64,000 nucleotides of DNA from Adiantum capillus-veneris. Taxonomy: Eukaryota; Streptophyta; Polypodiopsida; Polypodiales; Pteridaceae. The translations under genes were made by a program, and so were the position numbers. Shown here one piece after another: positions 33,862 to 44,085 of the stretch. Below the pieces are notes generated by a model that saw only the letters and a program-made list of their open reading frames with translations, did no database searches and was not told where the DNA came from. Within the stretch, counting starts at the first letter, position 1; the number at the start of each line of letters is the position of its first letter. The DNA is taken from assembly GCA_014529385.2 (NCBI GenBank), contig CM043967.1, positions 1,832,501-1,896,500 on the forward strand, given 5' to 3'.

Positions 33862-34225
33862 TGTAAGATGAAACTGAGTAAGTTGAAGAATTCATTCATC
33901 TTAAGGGATTCGTGTGCAGGTGGAAGATAACGTCCTTTGATAGCATACTTAATGTCTTCCCAAGTTTGAGTGTTTTGAGCTACTTGATTATCTTTGCAGT
34001 GTTGTTTCCACCAAAGCTTGGTATCCCCTGTGAGACGAAACATAGCCAACATTGCTTGGTTATCGGGAGTAGTACCAGCAGCAGCAAAATAATCCTCCAT
34101 CTCTTCGAGCCACACTTCTGCATCACGCTCAACTAGGGCTCCTTACCCTTTGAAAGAGGGAAGTTTAGCTTGCTTGAGAAGTAGCTTTTTCTCTTGAAGA
34201 GATGTGTACACCGCACTCTGTGCAA
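33834..34225 (-). pseudogene. Element D gag N-terminal part
   Basis: The frame reads KQAKLPSFKG, an in-frame stop at about 34146, then VERDAEVWLEEMEDYFAAAG, MLAMFRLTGDTKLWWKQH and WEDIKYAIKGRYLPP, the Retrotrans_gag domain. A frameshift near 33865 separates it from [17 protein letters not shown], the gag half fused to pol. One stop plus one frameshift therefore break an otherwise continuous gag-pol. The domain forms the particle shell. Confidence 0.8.
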
Positions 34226-34392
34226 TATAGATTAAGTGAAACTGTATTGGATACTCTAACTTTAATCCACTTTAAGGCAAGACTTGATCAGACAATAATA
34301 CAAAGAAAAGATAATATTAATCCAAACTTTATTTATATACACATTATTGCTACCAAGGTTGGTAGTCTTTAGGTACAAGGATTGTAAAGTCT

Positions 34393-34845
34393 CTATATTT
34401 TGAGTTTAGTGACTACAAAAGGATAGGCTAAAGGATCAAAATAATAAGTTTCTTTTGACCCCTGAAAGCTACGAGATACACATATGGGTCGAATCCTACC
34501 ACCATGGATAACTTTTGTAACTTGGTTATAGACCCATTGAGTCTGAGATATCTTTTCTCCTCCCAAGTTAATGGTAGCATCCGGATTCTTAGTACCAAGG
34601 AAAAGATAAACTTCGACGACTTTTAACTTCTCTGCCCAACGAAGTTTCTTGAGATTGGTATCCATGCACCATATCTTGTCAGCATCGATGGTATAGATTC
34701 CTCCAGATGGACTCCAAATGATACCCCATCCTCTATGCACCCTTGGAATAGGTGGTGCAAACACCCTATCCAAAATCATCATCACCCTTTTTCGAAATTG
34801 ATAATTCGGTGATTGGCATGCATTTTCAAACATGATGGTGAACAC
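34393..34845 (-). CDS. Element D leader ORF, unrecognised protein
   Basis: A 150-codon frame lies between the primer site and gag (first Met at 34845; the frame is open for about 20 more codons upstream). It reads like a folded protein with many aromatic residues (GWGIIWSPSGGIYTIDADKI, KVVEVYLFLGTK, TQWVYNQVTKV, YYFDPLAYPFV) rather than low-complexity read-through. I recognise no family. It could be a captured host exon or a lineage-specific leader protein. An overlapping 60-codon frame (34964-34782) just upstream could be its former N-terminus after a frameshift. Confidence 0.45.
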   Translation of the reverse strand: MFTIMFENACQSPNYQFRKRVMMILDRVFAPPIPRVHRGWGIIWSPSGGIYTIDADKIWCMDTNLKKLRWAEKLKVVEVYLFLGTKNPDATINLGGEKISQTQWVYNQVTKVIHGGRIRPICVSRSFQGSKETYYFDPLAYPFVVTKLKI

Positions 34846-35013
34846 CTGGAATTTCTGGTAGGCTGAATGAACATTTTCCTGTACCAGGAAAGTTCAGTCT
34901 TCAATACCATATAGAAACTCAAAACAATTTTTCTAGGTTCTTCTATTATTTCAAACATTCGCATACTTCAACATCCAAACATCAATCTAAAAATCTCCCC
35001 AAGCTTTAACCTA

Positions 35014-35026
35014 GGCTCTGATACCA
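35014..35026 (-). other. Element D primer-binding site
   Basis: On the minus strand TGGTATCAGAGCC follows the 5' LTR end CCTCACA by one base. It is a perfect complement to the initiator Met-tRNA 3' end. Confidence 0.9.
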
Positions 35027-35598
35027 GTGTGAGGTCCCTGCCCCTTTTTGAGAGGAGCGGAGTACCTTTGATAGATCTCCAATCCTGAGAAAGAAAAACC
35101 AATGGACATTGCCTTAGCTACTACGTAGCCACGGGCATGAACCGTTAGTGAAGGATTGGTCCTATCTCGCTATGGCGGAGCGTGACCACCATAACCATAT
35201 CTAAAAACTATCTATAATCAATTATACCTAAAAGTATAAATCTTAGAGTGAACAACCTGTGCCCTTTTTTCCCCATGTTTCAGAAGCACAGCCGCCAAGG
35301 TTTGTCTCTTTTAAGATTTATGACTAATAAAAAACAATTCTAGCGTTGGAAAGTTACTCGACTCATCGGATCCACCTATCCATAGAATGATACCGTCGGG
35401 GTATCATTCTCCCACTTTCCACACCACACTCACCCTTCTTTTGTTATCTAATTACTACCACACTGTTAAAACATACATGTTCCTTTATTTTATTTATGAT
35501 ACTGGTTCGTTAAAACAACCCTTCAAACAGTATTACAAATAAGAAGTCGTCCAATTTTAAACCAACAACCCTTGGATTAAGTTCACTCAAGAATCTCT

Positions 35599-36455
35599 AA
35601 TGGCGCTATTCTGTCCGATCGGTATATACATTATTTATAAAAACCCTTGTCCTCATGAGCGTCCCATACCGCTCGACAAGTACTCGTTGTGCTAATCTGG
35701 ACGTACTCCCGTCACAGCAACAACGGTGCCAATCTGGGCATCATCCTCACGCCACGGCAAAACAAAACTGCAGTATCCAGTTGAGCTAATCTGGGTGTAC
35801 TCCCACCACAGCATCAGTGGTGCCATCTTGGGCGTCATCTCATGCCTCGGCAACTGCCACATAATACCAGCGCTAATAAGTAGAGATACTTGAGAAAAGC
35901 ATACCGAAGGTTTTGGACAAACATTCTTTCCTATAGCAACCAGTTTAACCAAACAATCTTTCCTACTTATCAAACATATGACGAGTTTCTTGGGGTTAAG
36001 CCCCGTGGTTTCGGTCCGTGTTTTCTTTTCATAAGGTAAATAATATATTCCTATGGTCTCGCATATGCAATGATGCATAACTTGAAACTGCAATACTAAC
36101 CTGTACCATAGCTCCGATTGGTCCGATTGGTGGAGACATAGCATTTTCCGCAGGGATTCCACCGTTACTTGTACCAGCTTCATGATCATTAGCGCCTTGG
36201 GTTCGAGCACGCTTTGGAGCCATTTTTTTGTACTACATTTATGTTATACACTTAGAACTTTAAATTGGTCAATTTCCCTAGTAATCTCCTTGTTTTCAAA
36301 GAGAGTCTATAATTTGAACCCTCGACAACTTGGATTCACACTTAGTGTTGTTGTTCTACATCTAATTTCTATACATCAAATATTTGCTAATCTTAATTAA
36401 TCAAAAATTAAGTGTGTAAATTACGAGTGAAAGTTGAGGAATGCATTACTTTTAT
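35599..36455 (-). other. Insertion in element D right LTR with exon-like ORF
   Basis: Absent from the left LTR, where CAAGAATCT is followed by CAAC and then ATGACATTTC. No inverted ends or clear target duplication seen. On the minus strand an ATG at 36223 (MAPKRARTQGANDHEAGTSN...) runs to GCTATGGTACAG, followed by GTTAGTATTG, a good splice donor (about 36106), so it looks like a first exon. Origin unknown: a gag-like start or a host-gene fragment. Confidence 0.55.
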
Positions 36456-36654
36456 GCATGACATTTCTAATCCAATTCTATACTTCAACTAAATCAATTT
36501 TTAGTATTATTCAAAATTCTATTTAACCTAATTGACAATAACATTGGTGAATGAGAATTTCATCATGTATAATAAGAATATGATGAGTTCTCTTATGTAT
36601 TAACTTTCAATTAACAATATATAAGTTAATAGTGAAGATGTACTAACTAGAGAG

Positions 36655-37150
36655 AGTAGGTATACTTAGAGAGATTAGAGTAAGAGAAAACATACACACA
36701 CATCTTTTCTAAAGTTAATTGAATCTTACTATCCATTAGAAAGATTAGAGTAAAAGAGAACACACACACATACTTTTCTAAAGCTAATTGAATCTCACCA
36801 ATCTATTAGAGAGATTAGAGTAAAAGATAACACACACACACACACACATATCCTTCTTAAAGATAATTGAATCTTACTAATCTATTAGAAGATTAGAGTA
36901 ATAGATAGCACACACACACACACATATCTACTTGAATGTTACTAATCTATTACAGAGATTAGAGTAATAGATAGCACACACACACACACATAACCTTCTT
37001 AAAGCTAATTGAATCTTACTAATCCATTAGAGATTACAGTAATAGATAGCACACACACACACACACACATATCTACTTGAATCTTACTAATTTATTAGAG
37101 AGATTAGAGTAGGAGATAGCACACATACACACATATCCTTCTTAAAACTA
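36655..37150. repeat. Minisatellite with (CA)n in element D right LTR
   Basis: Same unit order as 28785-29240, with longer CA runs in several units. Confidence 0.9.
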
Positions 37151-37300
37151 ATTGAATGCTCAATTAATACACACCTTATTAGTCCACTAGAGTTTTTGCT
37201 CTCTTAGTGGTTTGTGGACGCCTTCTCTCTAAGAGAAGTGGCAGCACTTCGTGAGCGCTATAGAGGCAATCTGTATGTCTAAAGTGTGAGCATGGATGCT

Positions 37301-37310
37301 TTATTTATAG
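37301..37310 (-). promoter_or_regulatory. TATA box of element D 5' LTR
   Basis: Minus strand CTATAAATAA, the equivalent of CTATAAATAG in the left LTR. Transcription would start about 30 bases further (near 37270). Confidence 0.6.
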
Positions 37311-37882
37311 CAGAAAAGAAAACGTCCAACTTTGTTTTTCCCAAAAAAAAAAAATACATTTTTTTTTCTCCCCAAAAATCATACCCGCGTTTTTGGTACG
37401 CTTGTGGTACTCATGAGCTTGACCACTTTGTCATTATCATCAAAAGATAAGGCCACACAGGCCCCCCCTCATTAAGATTAGTCAAGAGTAGCCTCTTCTT
37501 TTTCATGTGACAGTGTGTCCCACTTTGTCCCCTCCTATGTGAGTCCATGTGCCTTCATTTTTCATCCCTGTGTATTATTTTATTTATTTCCTTAATGATA
37601 ATTTACTTTACATTTTTAAGTTAAACTTTACAGTCTTATATTAACTTTACAATAGTAAAAGAAAATTCTACAATCAGTAAATAAGTCTTGCAATAAGTTA
37701 GTTAGTGATTCATATAGCTAAACATGTCAGAATTTTGTAGCGTAAATTTTAATTTCTAGGTTTTCTCAACCTACGATTCATAATTTGAACTCGAATATCT
37801 TAAATAAGGAGTGATGGTTCAAAAAAATACAAACGCGTAATAGAACTTGTGTGCAATTTGAAAGTAGAGACCTTACAGGATC

Positions 37883-38913
37883 AATACCTTTTACATGTGC
37901 ATAATCCCATGCAAAAACATCTTTATATTCCAACAATAACTGCCATAACTCTTGTAGGAATTCCCCATCCACATAAATGCTAACCTTAACCATCCTTGGT
38001 TCTTCTTCAGTCCCTAAATTCAATTCTTTTAGTTAATCCTGATGAACCCTTTTAGATCCTCCAAATCCTTTGTTGTAAATTTTTTCCACCATATCTCTGG
38101 CATCCCTCTCCTCTAGCTGAACTTCCTCTTTGACACTAGTTGATAGACTCTGATCCATCAGTTTTAGTATGTCGGAACCCTGAATTTCCTGTCCCATGAC
38201 ACGTTCATCAAAAAGTTCCTCTATTTCCTGATCCTTCTGCAAAATCCCCTCAATATCAACTTCAAACATAGGTATGACAGTTGGATTAGCCTGCAAAAAG
38301 GCTACCTCTTCATCATCCTCTACTTCCTCAGCAAGACTGATTGATTGAGAAAACAAGGGTCTTTCTTTTCCAGGAATGTGCTTTCTTGCCAACATAGGTA
38401 TGCTAATTATCTGTTTCCCTTTGGTAAGCACCACCTGATTCTCACCCCAATCCTGTTTCACCTTGGCTAACCTAAACCAAGGTCTTCCCAACAACATCTC
38501 ATAGGAAGCATCACCTTCCTTCATTCTGAGAACACCAAAATTAACTTGAAATTGCATCCCTGCAATCTGAATAGAAGAGTTCCTTAAAATTCCAATTGGC
38601 TGAACCCTCCTTTGATCAGCCATTTTAACTTGGAAAGGTGCTGGTTCCAATCTCCCTAAGCCCATTGTGAGATAAACTGACTCAGGTAAGATATTGACAC
38701 CAAATCCTCCATCCACAATACTTCCTCAAATATCCTGTCCTGTAAAGTCACCTTGATAACTGGAACCGTGAAATCCACATCAGAAGGATGAATGCTATTC
38801 ACCCCAAGCTCCTCTTTCTGCTGCATGGAACTTTCATAGTGCTTTCCCAGTAACTTATGTAGCGATCTCTCTTTAAATGCTGGAACTATAGAAAGCATTT
38901 GGTCTAAAGACAA
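37883..38913 (-). pseudogene. Element C protease and RT linker
   Basis: Two frames. 38913-38656 encodes VPAFKERSLHKLLGKHYE and VTLQDRIFEEVLW. 38716-38033 contains the protease motif DGGFGVNILPESVYLTMGL (DGG active site, about 38715) and YEMLLGRPWFRL (about 38500), then an acidic region. A TAA at 38033 separates it from 38023-37883, which reads LGTEEEPRMVKVSIYVDG and YKDVFAWDYAHVKGIDP, the usual lead-in to RT, and is cut at IDP by element D. Confidence 0.75.
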
Positions 38914-39254
38914 GTGTAAAGGAGAGTTAATTAATACCTCAAACCAATCTGGTTCAGGTACTTCAACCTGCTTTTTATGGTGTACTGGTGCATCAGAAGA
39001 TTCTGCATGATCCTCTAAGTGTTAACCTTGCTACTCCTTCTGTTTCTACACCTGATCTCTAACCCCTTTTTGCTGCTCCCAATCAATAGGACCTTTAGCC
39101 TTGGATCTTGTCACAGCCAACACATCAATTTCTTCTTCCATATTATCTGGATATTGACAATCATTCTCCACATTGTCATACTCTTCAGTTAGAAGCACTC
39201 ATTAGGGGTATCGTGATAAATCGGAATGTCGATAATGATCACATTTTCTTGTGC

Positions 39255-40676
39255 CTATGGTTGATTTGGAGGTGGTTGTGGAGGACCTGCTTGCTGGTTC
39301 TCCTGATTGAATGGAACAACAGGAACACCTCTCTCCTCACGATGTTTTACCCATAAGGCAAAACGAAGGCAAACCCAATGTGTAGGGTCACCACAATATA
39401 CACAAGGCATAACCCCTCGGGGCCTTCTTTGGTTATTATCCTGGTTTCTTCCAGGTCCCCTCTGAAATCCCTGTCCAGGAGGTCTTCCTCTGAATGGAGC
39501 CACCTGATTTGCCTCTGCTAAAGCAGTACCTCGCCCAGCACCTGTACCTGTTTTACCCCTTTGCTTAGGGTTGTACCAGCATTGAGCAGTGGTGTGTCCA
39601 TCTCTTTCACAAATCTCACAGTACCTTTTCTCTTTAGGTACTATGACTGAATAGCCAATATTCTTTAATTGCTGAACTATATCAACTTCACCCCCTGTTT
39701 TGTCCTTCTTCTTCTTCTTAGGACTCTTCTTTTTCTTCGTTTCCTCCTCATCAGATGAACTACCAGTATCCGATTCTTCAGAAGAAGATGTCTCTGACTC
39801 TGAACCTATTTCAGATTCCTTGTCTCCTCTCTTATTAGACTTTGTCATTCCCAGCCTCTTCTCAACTCTAGAAGTAGACTGTACCAAATTATCAAAACCT
39901 CCTCCAATGTCAATGCTGGCCACTGCATTTTTAATACCACTCCTCAATCCTTTGAGAAAGTAGCCAACCAACATTTCATTAGTTGGCCTTTCATTTCCTT
40001 GCAATCTCTCAACAAATATTCTAAATCTCTGAGAAAAATCTTATACCAACATTGTCCCCTGTTTGATGCGTCGTAACTTGCTTAAAATATCTGTAGGAGT
40101 TTTCGCCTTCCAGAATCTTTGTAGAAAAGCCAAACTAAGTGCAGCATAAGTAGGAAAGTGGGCCATACCATATTGGCTGAACCAACTCATGGCCTTGCCT
40201 TCCAAGGTAGCTGCAAATTGCTATAATTGTATAGGATCTGGAAACATCACCTCATATCCACTTGCTTGCCAGCGGGTTTCAAATTGTTCTACATGACAAT
40301 CTGCATCCTCTTTGGGCTTCCCTCTGAATTTGGCAGATTTGATCTGCGGATTAGGAGGTGGTTGAGCCATGGGGATGGGATTTGGGATTCTTACAGGTCT
40401 TTGCCTTCTAGATCCTCTCAATGGGTCAGATTGGAGTCGCCTTCTACTTCGTGCAGGTCCTCCTGTCAAGAGTAGTGCCCCCACAAGTTGCCTCACTGCC
40501 CTGTCCTCTGCTGCTCCAGAACCCTCCTCCCCAGAATTTACCATCCGTTCTTGAGGTGGTAGATCAGTTTCTTCATCTACAATCACATCCTCATAGTGGA
40601 ATGGATCTATATTGCCTGCTCTGGCTTGAGCCCGTGTGTAATATATACGAGAGTGTCTTCTACCTCGCTCGGACAT
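39255..40676 (-). pseudogene. Element C gag
   Basis: The ATG at 40676 (MSERGRRHSRIYYTRAQARA) starts a frame with the gag domain (FRGKPKEDADCHVEQFETRW). An in-frame stop near 40220, then FAATLEGKAMSWFSQYG, a second stop near 40044 and RFRIFVERLQGNERPTNEML lead into 40004-39255. That part has an acidic/serine stretch, a lysine-rich stretch, and two cysteine knuckles: CEICERDGHTTAQCW (about 39620) and a spaced CVYCGDPTHWVC (about 39400). It ends proline-rich. Two stops inactivate it. Confidence 0.8.
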
Positions 40677-40780
40677 GCATTATTACCAGAATGAGATTCA
40701 TGAACCGAAGAATAATACCTGATAATTGCATACGTCCTCAACCACGAGAACTGAACCCGCAGGATCGTCAAATGTGTTGT

Positions 40781-41162
40781 GGTTCATCAACACAGGAAAT
40801 GCATAGTGCATCACAATTCTTTCAGCATCTCATAACTCGGAAATAATACACAGAAGTAGTAACATCATACTCAAGGTAAGAGATAAAAGAAATTGATAAC
40901 TCAGAATTAAGATAACAAGAGTGCTTCATTGATCAAGAAGAGCTACAACATCTCTGAATACAACTGTGCCATCACAACTCCCAGAACCGACTTATAACCA
41001 TCATACAAAACAAACTGGTAATAACAACCTCAGTCTTGATATATCATAACTATTCAATATCCGATTTAAACAACATCCCACTAACTATGATCCAATTAAC
41101 TATATCCGATGAAGCACTTCCGACTAACTACTAAATTGGTACTCTGATATGCCTGTCAACAC
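40781..41162 (-). repeat. Element C 5' LTR
   Basis: Partner of 20879-21260. On the minus strand it is followed by ACCACAACACATTTGACG, in which I recognise no standard tRNA primer site. Confidence 0.8.
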
Positions 41163-41383
41163 TTCTAATAGCTCAATAGTGGTTAAGCCGTAGGCAAGCC
41201 CCATAGGAATCCGCTATTAAGACCATAGCTCTCGACGGTGATGCCCCATTATCTGCACGAAGGCAGGTGCACTGCAAGGTTGAAAAGTCCCTATTCTACT
41301 TACTCAAATCAATTAATAGGACTAACCATTTATAACTAGCTTGAGGACCTCCCTTCTTTGAGCAAGAAAAGAGAAACATTGTT
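41163..41383 (-). other. Element B 5' leader, PBS-proximal part
   Basis: Non-coding DNA between element C and B's primer site. It joins 20763-20878 if C is removed. Confidence 0.6.
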
Positions 41384-41394
41384 CTCTGATACCA
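41384..41394 (-). other. Element B primer-binding site
   Basis: Minus strand TGGTATCAGAG, one base after the LTR end GTTACA. It matches the initiator Met-tRNA site. Confidence 0.8.
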
Positions 41395-41395
41395 A

Positions 41396-43079
41396 TGTAA
41401 CATTTAATGGCATAGTAACTTGTGTGTAGCGGAAAATAGCATGAACATAGTGAGCATTTCATTAGAATATATTCTTAATGAGAATAACAAGAGTGCTTGG
41501 GTGGAGAGAGCAACAAAAAGTATAACACCTAGTTAGATAGCATGAACAATACTTCAAAAGAGAAAGAATTAATCTATTGACAACAGTTAAGGACCGGATT
41601 TACATGGAGCCCGTCCCCGCTCCAAAAGGCTTTGTATTATGGTTTCTCACATCAAGAGAGACATTTTACAATACAATTCTGTGTGTTCCTCCAATACTAG
41701 CTAGTGCAATGAAGATGGAAACTTCAAGCACTAAGCAAAACACTTATAAAACACAACATCAAGTCCCTCACAGTCTCAGACCCAAGATCTCACACGCCTT
41801 CAAAGATGGTGAGAGCTAGCGGGGTATGAGAGTAGATTGAGATCAAGAAGGAGTAGTCTTACAAGAAAGATGTACATATCCTCACATAATCACTCATATT
41901 AGCATAGCTTAGCTTAGTAATTATCATGGTAGAGGAGATAAACATGCATTGAAGCTTGTCTCTTGGTTGGATTTGCATCACAAAGCCAAGAGTTGTTGGT
42001 GTAGGCCTCCCTTGTCACAAGCTTGGAGTAGGTGATAAGCTTTCCGTTAAAGCCTGAAAAGGAGAGAGAGACTTTTCTTACTCCACCGGTTGCTTTTGCC
42101 TGTCAAATTTGACTTTTTGGCAAACTAAGCATGATCTTACAAACATATCAACATCTTGACGCAAAGCTGGCCAATAGAAGAATGCCTCAACCCCTTTCAC
42201 TGTCGCATCAATTCCACGATGCCTAGCATAAGGTCGAGCATGACTTTCCATCAAAATCTTTGGTCGTAACTGTTTAGTAACGCTTGTGTATACAATAATG
42301 CCTTTCAAAAATCAGCCCCTCTCTATCTCTCTTGGTTGACCCCTCTTGCTATTTGCTCATGCTCATACCCTATTGGCCCATGCCAGGCTTAGCCAATGAA
42401 ATTTAAGCAACATAAGTGATAGCCTTCTAACATGTGTCTCCCTTTCCCCTTTTGTGAGAGCTTTAGGTAATTAATTAATGTAACTAAACTCTCATTGGAC
42501 CCCTTTGTCTCTTGGCCAATAGGAATCAGGCAAGCCATTGGGCTGTTGAATGCTCATTGGACCTCTTGGGAGACTTCCCAATAGTCTTCTAGAGAGCTTA
42601 ATTCTTATTGGTTCTTTTATTAAGTGTTTTTAAATTAATTAAACTAGATTTTCTCTAGCCTAATTCTCATTTGGTCCACCTCCATGGCCATCCAATAGGA
42701 TTTGAGTACACCTTGTGGGCATCTGGGTTAGGGAGCTGACATGTGTCCCTCTTTCCCTTTGTGTAAAGGAGCTTGTGAGTGTGTGTGTGTGTGTGTGTGT
42801 TTCTCTCTCATCTCCTACTTCTAGGGCTCGCCCCCTCCTATGTAGGGATGCATGAAGACTTTTTGAGCACACACAAAGCAACCAATTTTCCTAGGCTTAT
42901 GACCTTTGGAAACAACCTTTGAATTTTTGGAACCTTAGCATTTTTGGAACCTTAGCATTTTGGAAGTCTTAATGGGCTGAACCGTAGGGTCTTTTAAGCC
43001 CATTGTTGCACCTTGCTCTTTTGCAGATGGACCCCCCTTTGGATCCCTATTCTCCCTCCTTTAGATCCATACTATGGCC
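41396..43079 (-). repeat. Element B right (5') LTR
   Basis: Plus-strand start TGTAACATTT. Homologous to 14970-16205 from about 41660 onward, with small indels and a longer GT microsatellite (42779-42801). It contains a 200-bp integrase-derived insertion. Confidence 0.65.
42086..42285 (-). pseudogene. Integrase zinc-domain fragment embedded in element B right LTR
   Basis: On the minus strand it reads SHARPYARHRGIDATVKGVE, then FFYWPALRQDVDMFV and CLVCQKVKFDRQKQP: a complete HHCC integrase zinc domain. At the same place the left LTR (about 15472-15485) has only a few unrelated bases between matching flanks (ACTCCA and GTGTATRCAATAATGCC). It resembles, but does not equal, B's own integrase. Confidence 0.75.
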
Positions 43080-43994
43080 GGTCTGCCAGCTTAACCAATA
43101 TTCTAGCTTTTTCTCCCCTGCACTTCCCCATATTAAATGATCAGTTTAACATGAGAAAATCATTTAGGAGAAATAGATATTAGTTATTATGACAGCTCTT
43201 CTAGGATATCAACGCTAATATTTTGTGAAATGTCTATTGTCACCTACATTTCTTTGACATAATGCCTCCTACCTCAATTATTTTTGTGTTAGGGCTATTA
43301 GAGATTTGATCATATAAGGATTTTTTTCCCCTTTACGCAAGTATATAGAGGAATTTAAAAATGAACCTCAGCATTCGGCCAAAAAAATCTGTTTCTAATA
43401 TTTTTTTATTACCTTGTGGAAGGCTGGCTGATGGTGGGACTTGCCCTTGCTGCTCATCTACCTAATTAACCAATGGGTGGTCCCTTAGAATGTACCTTGA
43501 CCCTTTCTCTCATTCTCTCGTTCTTTCATTCTCTCATTTGACAAATGTCATCTGATATAGTTCTTTCCCTATTTTTCTCCCCTCTGTTGGAATCCTTCTT
43601 GATCCTTCCTCTTGGCGCCATGCTGTGACTGGCTCATGAATAAATAAAGAATGTAGGGTGGCTTTGCACATATCTTTGTGGAGATTTCACTCCATTTCAT
43701 GTGGTTTTATTATTTCTTTGATTGATTGATTAGCAGATCTAATGCCCCCATGATGTGAAATTGGCATATGGTATCCCTGGATGATAGCTGGCTTAATGAA
43801 CCATGCATAGCAAGTTTCCCTCTGATTACTATTGGTAACTTCCTTATTTTGTTGTTGAGATTATAGGCACCTATACTTCAAGCTATGCTTCCATCCATAA
43901 GGTGAGGGATCTTTCATTCCTCCTACCCACCACTTCCATCTATACAGTGAGGGATCCTTCATCCCTCACTTACCCTGATTTTTTCGTATTTCTT

Positions 43995-43996
<2 letters not shown>
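43080..43996. other. No recognisable gene
   Basis: AT-rich, no supported ORF. A short CATTCTCTCGTTCTTTCATT repeat is near 43510-43535. Confidence 0.5.

Positions 43997-44083
<87 letters not shown>
43997..44083. repeat. (GA)n microsatellite
   Basis: About 43 uninterrupted GA units. The minus-strand frame across it is a Ser-Leu repeat artefact. Confidence 0.98.

Positions 44084-44085
<2 letters not shown>

Larger units (their letters stand above)
26647..37877 (-). mobile_element. Element D: chromovirus inserted in the pol gene of element C
   Basis: Bounded by LTRs 26647-29929 and 35028-37877 (plus-strand ends TGTGAGGTCCC and GACCTTACA) with a perfect 5-bp target duplication GGATC at 26642-26646 and 37878-37882. 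On the minus strand: 5' LTR, primer site (35014-35026), leader ORF (34845-34393), gag, then a 1300-codon pol. The polypurine tract GTTGGGGAGAT abuts the 3' LTR. Removing D and one GGATC rejoins element C's KGIDP codons with the following RT. A chromodomain at the end of integrase marks it as a chromovirus. Confidence 0.95.
35028..37877 (-). repeat. Element D 5' (right) LTR
   Basis: 2850 bp, paired with 26647-29929. It lacks the TTAA element (empty site at 35311-35314) and instead holds an ~860-bp insertion (35599-36455). The minus-strand TATA box (37301-37310) leaves a short U3 of about 570 bp and a long transcribed part. Confidence 0.92.
20879..41162 (-). mobile_element. Element C: Ty3/gypsy retrotransposon with post-pol ORF, containing element D
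   Basis: 382-bp direct repeats (20879-21260 and 40781-41162) bound a minus-strand element: gag (40676-39255), protease (38913-38033), linker (38023-37883), [element D], RT (26640-25786), RNase H, integrase (25085-23739), and an extra ORF3 (23663-21355). Without D it is about 9.05 kb. I counted 14 differences between the LTRs (about 3.7%). No target duplication was seen. Gag and pol carry a few stops and frameshifts. It sits in the 5' leader of element B. Confidence 0.8.
14836..43079 (-). mobile_element. Element B: chromovirus-like Ty3/gypsy retrotransposon containing nested C and D
   Basis: On the minus strand the order is right LTR (41396-43079), primer site (41384-41394), 5' leader (41163-41383 and 20763-20878, split by element C), gag with zinc knuckle and protease (20762-18302), RT (18300-17554), a locally inverted RNase H/integrase-zinc segment (16865-17553), integrase core (16864-16206), left LTR (14836-16205). 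The two LTRs share about 1.2 kb (14970-16205 with 41660-43079) but differ in their PBS-proximal 130-260 bases. Stops, an inversion and truncation of the integrase C-terminus show an old, dead copy. Confidence 0.75.

Noticed and set aside
40227-40846. Plus-strand ORFs up to 141 codons
   Set aside because: They are antisense to element C gag.
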